A DNA stretch of 29,053 nt from DATLSM01 sp049585815. Its GTDB lineage: Bacteria > Actinomycetota > Thermoleophilia > Solirubrobacterales > 70-9. Every line of letters begins with the position of its first letter. The first letter of the stretch is position 1. Location: contig JBAVAR010000026.1 of assembly GCA_049585815.1 (NCBI GenBank), positions 1 through 29,053 of the forward strand. The letters are read 5' to 3'. Below the pieces are notes generated by a model. That model was given only the letters and a program-made list of their open reading frames with translations. It did not search any database and had not been told where the DNA came from. A program made the position numbers and the translations under genes. This document shows positions 1 to 5,358 of the stretch, piece by piece.

Positions 1-27
1 TGAGCCAGGCCGGGTTTGACGGAGACC
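1..27 (+). repeat. IS3 left terminal inverted repeat
   Basis: This matches the reverse complement of 1280-1306 at 24 of 27 bases, with mismatches at positions 4, 7 and 9. It should be the transposase binding and cleavage end. Confidence 0.85.
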
Positions 28-70
28 CTGAAACCAGGATTCCTACCTGGAAGAAGGGAACTCCCAAGCC

Positions 71-373
71 ATGCCACGACAGAAGAAATACCCCGATGAG
101 CTGCTCGATCGCGGTGCCCGGATGGTCTTTGACTCCGGCCGCCCGATCGCCCACGTAGCTCGCGACCTCGGCATCCACCACGAGACGCTGCGCAAGTGGG
201 TGCGCCAGACCGAAGCCGACGCCGGCAAGCGCAAGGAGCTGCTGAGCAGCCAGGAGCGGGAGGAGCTGAAGGCCCTACGCGGTGAGGTGCGCGAACTGCG
301 CCGGGCCAACGAAATCCTGAAGAGCGCTTCGGCGTTTTTCGCCGCCGAGCTCGACCCACGCCGAACGAAGTGA
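71..373 (+). CDS. IS3-family transposase OrfA (HTH, 100 aa)
   Basis: This is the DNA-binding subunit of the IS3 transposase. Residues about 8-45 form the HTH_Tnp_1-type helix-turn-helix (PIAHVARDLGIHHETLRKWV). They are followed by a charged leucine-zipper-like coiled coil (about 58-88) ending in the usual 'LRRANEILKSASAFFAAE' stretch. Length is normal for the family. The end overlaps OrfB by 4 bp (GTGA at 370-373). A GTTTTTC run at 334-340 lies near the end, and the OrfB (-1) frame is open from there through 370, so a -1 ribosomal frameshift making an OrfAB fusion, as is known for IS3 elements, is possible. The frameshift is an inference. Confidence 0.92.
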   Translation: MPRQKKYPDELLDRGARMVFDSGRPIAHVARDLGIHHETLRKWVRQTEADAGKRKELLSSQEREELKALRGEVRELRRANEILKSASAFFAAELDPRRTK

Positions 374-1260
374 GCTCCTATATCGAGGAGCACAGGGAGC
401 GCTTCGGGGTCGAGCCGATCTGCAGGACCCTGGAGGTGTCGGCCTCCGCCTACTACGAGCGACGAACCGGCCGTCAGTCCTCGCGGGCGATCGAGGACGA
501 GTGCCTGCTCGCCCGCATCCGTGAGGTCCACGAGCGCAACTACTGCGCCTACGGCTACCGGCGCATGTCGATCGCCCTGAAGCGCGAAGGGGAGGGGGTC
601 GGCAAGAGTCGGGTGCAGCGACTGATGCGAGAAGCCGAGATCCAAGGCGCCAAGCGGCGCGGCAAGCCGTGGCGCACGACAAAGGCCGACCCGACGGCGC
701 AGCGCCGCCCGGACCTGGTGGAGCGCGATTTCAGTGCCACCGCGCCCAACCGGCTCTGGGTCGGCGACTTCACCTACCTGCGTTGCTGGGAGGGAGCGTT
801 GTTCTTCTCCTTTGTGATCGACGCCTTCTCCCGCAAGGTGATCGGCTGGCAGCTCGCCTCCCACATGCGCACCGACCTGGTGCTCGACGCGCTGCGGATG
901 GCCCTCGGCCAACGCGAGCCCGGCGCCGACTTCGCGCTCGTCGCCCACACCGATCGTGGCTCCCAATACACCTCCGCCGACTACACCCAGGAACTCGACG
1001 ACCACGGCGTGCTCGCCTCGGTCGGCACTGTCGGCGACGCCTATGACAACGCGATGGCCGAGAGCTTCGTCGACTCCTTCAAGACCGAGCTGATCGCCGA
1101 CCGGGTCTGGCGCACCCGCTCCCAGCTGGAGCTGGCAGTCGTCGAGTACGTCGCCTGGTTCAACAACGACCGCCTGCACGAATCCCTTGGCGATATCTCT
1201 CCCGCTGAGTTCGAGGACCTATACGTTCCCCAGGGGGTCCAACTGAGCAATATCTCTTAG
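370..1260 (+). CDS. IS3-family transposase OrfB (DDE catalytic subunit, 296 aa)
   Basis: This is the catalytic part of the IS3 transposase. An HTH_21-like N-terminal region (about 15-90, with YGYRRMSIALKREG) precedes an rve/RNase H-fold core. The DDE triad is visible: D in 'LWVGDFTYL', D in 'HTDRGSQYTS', and E in 'DNAMAESFVDSFKTELI'. The usual tail 'WFNNDRLHESLGDISPAEFE' follows. The GTG start overlaps the OrfA stop, which suggests translational coupling, although the main product may be the frameshifted OrfAB fusion. No internal stops are present, so the element may be active. Confidence 0.92.
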   Translation: MSSYIEEHRERFGVEPICRTLEVSASAYYERRTGRQSSRAIEDECLLARIREVHERNYCAYGYRRMSIALKREGEGVGKSRVQRLMREAEIQGAKRRGKPWRTTKADPTAQRRPDLVERDFSATAPNRLWVGDFTYLRCWEGALFFSFVIDAFSRKVIGWQLASHMRTDLVLDALRMALGQREPGADFALVAHTDRGSQYTSADYTQELDDHGVLASVGTVGDAYDNAMAESFVDSFKTELIADRVWRTRSQLELAVVEYVAWFNNDRLHESLGDISPAEFEDLYVPQGVQLSNIS

Positions 1261-1279
1261 ATTGGAAACCAACAAAAAC

Positions 1280-1306
1280 GGTCTCCGTCAAACCCGGTCC
1301 GGTTCA
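1280..1306 (-). repeat. IS3 right terminal inverted repeat
   Basis: This is the inverted partner of 1-27. It starts 19 bp after the stop codon of the second transposase frame and defines the right edge of the element. Confidence 0.85.
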
Positions 1307-1847
1307 TAGAGCTTCGCGGCAGTCCATCGCTGTATTCAAGGGAGACCTTTACAGGAATACCAGTCTCATGATAATCAGGTCCGTGGCAGGTGGCGCTTAC
1401 GAAGGGTGCACTCCTTGAACAGTGCCTACGAAATGGGTGGAAAATGAGTTCAAACTCAAGGATGTGGCCGTAGATGCCTTCGAGCCCAAAGGTTCCAAAA
1501 CAGTTTGGATGGCCTCTCGCGCACTCTCCTTGAATTCCCCTCATACGGGAACATTGCTCGGCTCACCTCGACGCCAATTCTGTCCCCAAGGTCAGCTTCG
1601 GGCCGCGACGACGTTGTCGAGACTCGCCAGGGTGTTTGCAGGCTGGGGGCTGGACTGGCGCGGCAGCTGGGCCAACACTCGCCGGCCCCGCGGGACGCAG
1701 TTGGTCCGCATGCGGACCGGTTGGCTCGGGGGCTGCTGAAGGCGCCGGATCATCCGACGCATTCAGCAGCCCCCAGGCCGACTCAGCAGTAGGCTCGCCA
1801 AAGGAAACGCACCGCCCGCCGACAAGAGGCAAGACGATTGGAGTGAA
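1307..1847. other. 540-bp intergenic region with two strong palindromes
   Basis: I recognise no gene here. Short frames on both strands lack ribosome binding sites and familiar motifs. The only structure is a perfect 16-bp palindrome GGTCCGCATGCGGACC at 1703-1718, and a hairpin with 13-bp perfect arms (GGGGGCTGCTGAA / TTCAGCAGCCCCC) at 1728-1740 and 1762-1774. The hairpin loop is 21 bases with a small inner stem. Both lie 75-145 bp upstream of the next gene. Confidence 0.6.
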
Positions 1848-2312
1848 ATGACGACCAGCAGCGACTTCAGCGACCAGGAGTGGGACACAATCCTCCAGGG
1901 CCCGACGGCCGCCGGGATGATCGTGGCCACCGCCGAGCGCGGCGGCAGCTTCCGCGAGGCCTTCGCGATGGCAAAGGTCTACGCCGAGGCACGGAAAGAG
2001 CACGGGGAGTCTGAGCTGCTTGACCAGCTCGCGGCCCACCGACCTGAGATGGACCGCCACCTCGGCTCCTCGTCCGAGGAGGTCAGGGACCATGGCCTGC
2101 AGCGTGTCCGCAACGCGGTAGCCCTGGTAGCAGCGAAGGCGAGTCCTGTTGAGCTTGGTGAGTATCGCCAGTTCGTCAGCACTGTTGCCAAACGGGTCGC
2201 CGAAGCCAAGCAGGAGAAGGGCAGTGAAGGCCCGGTCAGCGACGCGGAGAGCGCAGCCGTCGGCGAGATCGAAGCCGCCCTGGGAATCGCTGGGTCGAAG
2301 AGCTCCACCTGA
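1848..2312 (+). CDS. Conserved hypothetical protein, acidic, helical (154 aa)
   Basis: No enzymatic motif is recognised. The protein opens with 'FSDQEWDTILQGPTAAGMIV', continues with a 'GSFREAFAMAKVYAEARKEHG' helix, and has a C-terminal half rich in Ala, Glu and Arg. The ending 'VAKRVAEAKQEKG...SDAESAAVGEIEAALG' resembles the last helices of small all-helical stress or TerB-like proteins I have seen in soil actinobacteria. That likeness comes from memory and is weak. No signal peptide or membrane segment is seen. The ATG has a good ribosome binding site (TTGGAGTGA, spacing about 6). Codon use matches the other real genes here. It stands alone between the IS3 element and the first tRNA-Glu scar, so it may belong to an older stacked element or to chromosome. 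Confidence 0.75.
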   Translation: MTTSSDFSDQEWDTILQGPTAAGMIVATAERGGSFREAFAMAKVYAEARKEHGESELLDQLAAHRPEMDRHLGSSSEEVRDHGLQRVRNAVALVAAKASPVELGEYRQFVSTVAKRVAEAKQEKGSEGPVSDAESAAVGEIEAALGIAGSKSST

Positions 2313-2434
2313 CCCCTAATTTCCGAGCGAGACCACCAAGCCATACCCGCAGGTTTCCTGCTGCTTGAAATCGGTTTGCAATTCGGCTCGTTGTCCCGCC
2401 GTTTCGCGCAAACCGCTTACTCAAGCCATACCTA

Positions 2435-2580
2435 TACCGCTACGGAGATTCGAACCCGGGTTTCCGGACTGAGAAATGGTTCTGGGAGCTCGTTTGCGGT
2501 CGATATGTGGCTGCTGGGTCCAAGGAGTTCGATGCCGTTCGATCTGGTTCGGTGGAGTCGGGGACATATTTCGGGACACG
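2435..2580 (-). repeat. tRNA-Glu attachment-site scar A plus conserved arm
   Basis: Positions 2435-2476 copy the 3' 42 bases of the tRNA-Glu gene at 13794-13835, with 3 mismatches. Positions 2477-2580 are the shared arm, containing GGTCCAAGGAG and ending in GGGACATATTTCGGGACACG. No 5' half of the tRNA follows, so this is not a tRNA gene. It marks the outer end of element E4 and is the most decayed of the four scars. Confidence 0.85.
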
Positions 2581-2613
2581 CTCATAGAACCAGCGGCGCG
2601 CCGCCGCACGCGC

Positions 2614-2619
2614 TACCGT
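2614..2619 (+). promoter_or_regulatory. Likely -10 element of hicBA (leaderless)
   Basis: TACCGT lies 7 nt upstream of the hicB ATG, with no room for a ribosome binding site. The same layout, TACCAT then 7 nt then a start codon, is seen for the gene at 5359. Transcription probably starts at or next to the ATG. No clear -35 is visible. Confidence 0.4.
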
Positions 2620-2626
2620 TTTCGCC

Positions 2627-2857
2627 ATGGCTGCATCCGTCGACTTCACAATCTCCTTCGAGAGCCCTGATGAGGATGGCTGGATCGTCGCGCGCGTCTT
2701 GGAGGTCCCTGGCGCGGTTAGCCAGGGCCGCACGCGAGAGGAAGCACGCGAGAATGTCCTCGACGCGCTTGGCACGGTGTTAACGCCGGATGAGGAGCTC
2801 GCGGGAGGCACATCTGCCTCTGACCGCGAGCACTTGCGGTTCGTCCCGGCGGCGTGA
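2627..2857 (+). CDS. hicB: HicB-family antitoxin (76 aa)
   Basis: This is the antitoxin of a HicAB toxin-antitoxin pair. It has the partial RNase H-like HicB fold: beta strand 'VDFTISFESPDEDGWIVARV', the 'PGAVSQGRTREEARENVLDAL' strand-helix typical of HicB, then a short acidic tail. No C-terminal helix-turn-helix or ribbon-helix-helix DNA-binding domain is present, so autoregulation would need another route. It precedes hicA with a 4-bp GTGA overlap, giving antitoxin-first order. The pair is the only cargo of a 622-bp segment bounded by two tRNA-Glu scars. Known for the family: HicB binds HicA and blocks its RNase activity. Confidence 0.85.
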   Translation: MAASVDFTISFESPDEDGWIVARVLEVPGAVSQGRTREEARENVLDALGTVLTPDEELAGGTSASDREHLRFVPAA

Positions 2858-3045
2858 AGCGCCGCGACCTTGAGCGCCACCTCAGCGCTAACGGCTGCCG
2901 TGAGGTCGGAGGATCGAAGCACGCAAGGTGGCGGGGACCCAATGACGAGGTTTCGGCGCTCCCCCGGCATAGCGACATCGGTCCCGGGCTGGTCAGGGTG
3001 ATATGCCGTCAACTCGGAGTCCCCGCTCCGCCAAACCTAAACTGA
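2854..3045 (+). CDS. hicA: HicA-family mRNA interferase toxin (63 aa)
   Basis: This is a small dsRBD-like toxin expected to cut mRNA. It shows the HicA pattern: 'KRRDLERHLSANGCREVGGSKHARW' with the family's catalytic His in G-x-x-H-x-x-W (about residue 23), then 'VSALPRHSDIGPGLVRVICRQLG', matching the conserved 'PRHxxI..G..RxICRQLG' ending. It starts at GTG 2854 inside the hicB stop codon, so translation is coupled. Length is normal for HicA. The stop lies 12 bp before scar B, so the gene sits flush against the element end. Confidence 0.88.
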   Translation: MKRRDLERHLSANGCREVGGSKHARWRGPNDEVSALPRHSDIGPGLVRVICRQLGVPAPPNLN

Positions 3046-3056
3046 TACAAAAGAAG

Positions 3057-3201
3057 TACCGCTACGGGGATTCGAACCCCGGTTTCCAGACTGAGAATTG
3101 GCCGCTGGTAGCCGTATGCGGTCGATCTGGGGTTGCCGAGTCCAAGTAGTGCGCTGAGTTCAATTTACTTCGGTGGAGTCAGGGACATATTCCAGGACAC
3201 A
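3057..3201 (-). repeat. tRNA-Glu attachment-site scar B plus conserved arm
   Basis: Positions 3057-3098 match the 3' 42 bases of tRNA-Glu with one mismatch. The arm to 3201 is diverged but keeps TTCGGTGGAGTC and a degenerate version of the paired GGGACA repeat. The scar separates E4 (hicBA) from E3. Confidence 0.85.
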
Positions 3202-3445
3202 CTTGTCGCAGCTTGGGGCTCCCTTCCCACAGCTTGTTTCGGCACCGCCTTCAAAATCGGCGCCAACGCCCGCCGGGGGCCTGCGCCTTCGGGCTTGATC
3301 TTTCCGGACTCATGAAGCTCGGCGAGGTAAGTCGAATGGTCGCGAGACTGATACCAGGAAGGGCTCGCTCGATGTCGCGCCTCCGGAATTGATCGAACGC
3401 ACCGTGCAAGATGTGATCACGGACCCGATCCTGCCTGCTCCCCAT
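3165..3445 (-). pseudogene. Decayed helix-turn-helix protein gene
   Basis: Read on the minus strand from 3445, the first part encodes 'MGSRQDRVRDHILHG' followed by 'FDQFRRRDIERALPGIS', which looks like the first helices of a winged-helix regulator. Near 3350 the frame breaks. The continuation 'YLAELHESGKIKPEGAG' is in another frame and fits the recognition helix and wing. That second frame runs into the conserved arm and stops at 3165-3167. I infer a frameshifted small DNA-binding protein, perhaps a former element regulator or excisionase. The family is uncertain. Confidence 0.4.
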
Positions 3446-3512
3446 CCCTTGCTCTCGGTCAGGCCCTGGTCGAGGCGCCTCAGAACGGGCCCTGCAAAGT
3501 ACAGGCCTCAGT
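3202..3512. other. Interval between scar B and the beta-propeller gene
   Basis: Apart from the decayed helix-turn-helix gene that covers most of it, nothing functional is visible. No clear terminator for the beta-propeller gene was found; only a short palindrome GAGGCGCCTC occurs near 3472. Confidence 0.5.
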
Positions 3513-4796
3513 TCAGTGCTTGTGTTTCTTGTGCTTGACCTTCACGCACTTGGTCTTGCCGTGGACCTTCTTCTTCTTGAAGCCCTTCTTGCACTTGAGG
3601 GGCTTTTTTTGTAGTGCGGGCGGATTCTCGGTAGAACCACCGCCTCCACCGCCGCCTCCCCCTCCAGCTCCGGTCGAAGACGTGAAGGGCGCCACCAGAA
3701 TATTGCCGTCCTCATCCCCGGCAACACAGAGCGAAGTCGAGGGGCAGGAGACCGCCGTCGGCTGATTTTCGCCGTCGATGTCGGTCACTGTCCATGCCGA
3801 GGGGCCGCCGGTCGGATTCGTCGAAGTGATGACGTTGCCCTCTTGGTCGGTCACAACGCAAAGCAGGGTGGGAGAGGCCGTGCAGGAAACGCCATTCAGG
3901 TCGTTTTCGCCGTCGATGTCGGCAAACTTCCAAGCCGAGGTGCCCTGGGTAGGTTCAGTCGACGTGATGATTTCGCCCGGTCCGTCGGTCGCGACGCACA
4001 ACGACGTGGAGGCACACGACACTTGGTATGGAAGACCTTTGGCGATGTCGGCGGGGGTCCACGCCGTGGCAGTCCCGCTTGTCGGGCTAGTAGAGCTATA
4101 GATTGCGCCGCTGGTGGAGCCCGAGCCAGCGGCGACACATAGAGATTCCGACGGGCACGAGACGCCATAGATTTGGCCGACCGGTTCACCGTGGTCTTTC
4201 AACGACACCGGGTTCCATGCTGACCCGCTCCCGGTCGGGTCAGTCGAGCTGAAAAGATTGCCGCCGTGTTCGTCGTTGCCCACGATCACGCACAGCGACG
4301 AGGTACAGGAGATCCCCCACGCGTCGACCTCGCTACCGGGCAGGGATACGATATGCCAAGTCGCCGCGCCACCGGTCGGTTCAGTTGAGGTAACGACATG
4401 GCCGGTCTGGTCGACGGCTGCGCAGAGCAGCGAGGGAGCGGACACGCAGGAAAGGTCGTGAAGGGCTTCGATGCTGGATTCCAGAGGGTTATCTACCCAG
4501 ATCGGATAAGCCCAGGCGGCTTCGCCGCCGGTTGGGTTGGTCGAGGTAACGACATTCCCGGCCGAATCACCGGCGACGCACAGTGAAGTCGACGGGCACG
4601 AGACGCTGTCGATCGGCGAGATGCCGTCGACGTTGACCGGAGGGGACCATGAGAACGGCGAGTCGGCGAGGGCCGGGGTTGACGAGAAGGCGATCAGGAC
4701 GAGTCCGCCGAGAAGGGGGGCGAGGGCGCCAGGCCATGGCCGCCGCATTTGCGACAGCCGGGTGACGAGACCACGGAGCGAAGAGGCGGGCACCAT
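3513..4796 (-). CDS. Exported seven-repeat beta-propeller-like protein with cationic tail
   Basis: This is a secreted protein. A signal peptide ends at 'FSSTPALA-DSP'. Seven repeats of about 45-50 residues follow, each with the pattern 'xSCxSxSLCVAxDxxGNVxTSTxPTGGxxAW'. Seven such units suggest a seven-bladed propeller with one Cys pair per blade. A glycine linker (ten Gly in a row) leads to a basic tail 'LKCKKGFKKKK...KTKCVK' ending in Lys-His, which is common on Thermoleophilia surface proteins and may bind wall polymers (inference). The chosen ATG at 4796 gives 427 aa; ATG 4748 (MRRPWPGALAP) gives a more standard signal peptide. Upstream in-frame codons to 5000 overlap an excisionase remnant and are unlikely to be translated. 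The substrate or partner is unknown. It is the only complete gene of element E3. Confidence 0.8.
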   Translation of the reverse strand: MVPASSLRGLVTRLSQMRRPWPGALAPLLGGLVLIAFSSTPALADSPFSWSPPVNVDGISPIDSVSCPSTSLCVAGDSAGNVVTSTNPTGGEAAWAYPIWVDNPLESSIEALHDLSCVSAPSLLCAAVDQTGHVVTSTEPTGGAATWHIVSLPGSEVDAWGISCTSSLCVIVGNDEHGGNLFSSTDPTGSGSAWNPVSLKDHGEPVGQIYGVSCPSESLCVAAGSGSTSGAIYSSTSPTSGTATAWTPADIAKGLPYQVSCASTSLCVATDGPGEIITSTEPTQGTSAWKFADIDGENDLNGVSCTASPTLLCVVTDQEGNVITSTNPTGGPSAWTVTDIDGENQPTAVSCPSTSLCVAGDEDGNILVAPFTSSTGAGGGGGGGGGGSTENPPALQKKPLKCKKGFKKKKVHGKTKCVKVKHKKHKH

Positions 4797-4921
4797 CGGG
4801 CGCCATGCAGCCTGCCCCTTCGGAGCTGCGGTGTCAAGTCCAGGGCCTGAAGACTTTCTGTGCGCCAACAGTCGAACAGTTTGACGCCACTTCGGGGCCG
4901 GCGATGATCGACCTGGGGCGC

Positions 4922-5034
4922 CATCGTCCGCGCGCTCGCCTCGGCGCGCCGTCCACCACGACGGCTCCGCCCTGATCGCCCGCCGCTCAGAGCTGGTCAA
5001 ATGGCTGCGGAACGACGGCGGGTGGCGACAGTAG
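4922..5034 (+). pseudogene. Excisionase-like HTH gene remnant (C-terminal part)
   Basis: The plus strand encodes 'VRALASARR', then, after a small frameshift near 4950, 'VHHDGSALIARRSELVKWLR' and a TAG at 5032-5034. This matches the end of the intact excisionase-like protein at 7882-8214 (...SAGRLPVERDGSALIARRSEL...), so it is a truncated and frameshifted relative. It points toward the attachment core about 150 bp downstream, the usual place for an xis gene. The integrase that normally accompanies it is missing. Confidence 0.6.
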
Positions 5035-5224
5035 CCTGGACTCCCGCCCTATTCGCGGATCCTTCCCGGGCGACGGCCCGTATGGCTCTGCGTGGATTTG
5101 GGAGCGAAACCTTGCCCCTTCCCTTGCCACCACGACAAGAAAACACCACCAGGAGGCGGCGAACCTGGCGCTGTGCATGGGATACCGCTACGGGGATTCG
5201 AACCCCGGTTTCCGGACTGAGAAT
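4990..5224 (+). repeat. 235-bp direct repeat, copy 1
   Basis: This is nearly identical to 13600-13835: about 7 substitutions and one single-base indel by eye. It carries the end of the excisionase remnant, a minus-strand terminator-like hairpin (about 5143-5162 followed by a T-rich run on that strand) and the tRNA-Glu 3' core. The two copies are 8.6 kb apart in the same orientation. They are the matching outer ends of elements E3 and E1. Confidence 0.9.
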
Positions 5225-5328
5225 TGGCTCTAGGAGCGGGATTGTGATCGATTTATGCCCGCTGGGTCCAAGGAGCTCCGCTGAGTTCTATCTTGTTCGG
5301 TGGAGTCGGGGACATATTTCGGGACACG
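5183..5328 (-). repeat. tRNA-Glu attachment-site scar C plus conserved arm
   Basis: Positions 5183-5224 are identical to the 3' 42 bases of tRNA-Glu. The arm 5225-5328 matches the arm of scar D at about 94 of 104 positions by eye and ends in the paired GGGACA repeat. The scar separates E3 from E2. Confidence 0.9.
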
Positions 5329-5345
5329 TTTCCTCGCGGCCGAGC

Positions 5346-5351
5346 TACCAT
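5346..5351 (+). promoter_or_regulatory. Likely -10 element of the beta-helix gene (leaderless)
   Basis: TACCAT lies 7 nt upstream of GTG 5359 and 17 bp after the arm end. It has the same spacing and nearly the same sequence as the hicB promoter, and no ribosome binding site intervenes. This supports GTG 5359 as the start. Confidence 0.4.
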
Positions 5352-5358
5352 CTTTTCT

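Larger units (their letters stand above)
1..1306 (+). mobile_element. IS3-family insertion sequence, apparently complete
   Basis: Two overlapping transposase frames lie between imperfect terminal inverted repeats at 1-27 and 1280-1306. The two repeats match at 24 of 27 positions by eye and both begin with TGA. The core GGGTTTGACGGAGACC is identical in both. Element size (about 1.3 kb), two-frame layout and TGA ends fit the IS3 family. The window begins exactly at the left end, so the left target-site duplicate is not visible and no duplication can be confirmed. The start of the sequence at an IS end may reflect an assembly break at a multi-copy repeat. Confidence 0.9.

Noticed and set aside
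43..1179. 378-codon minus-strand frame across the IS3 element
   Set aside because: It is antisense to the two IS3 transposase genes, which have clear HTH and DDE motifs. The minus frame has no recognisable domain and arises from high GC codon use.
4258..4884. Plus-strand frames opposite the propeller gene
   Set aside because: They lack starts with ribosome binding sites and motifs, while the minus strand shows seven clear repeats and a signal peptide.
5293..5358. Upstream extension of the beta-helix gene to TTG 5293
   Set aside because: These codons lie in the conserved attachment arm, which is not coding in this frame at the other scars, and the signal peptide is complete from GTG 5359.
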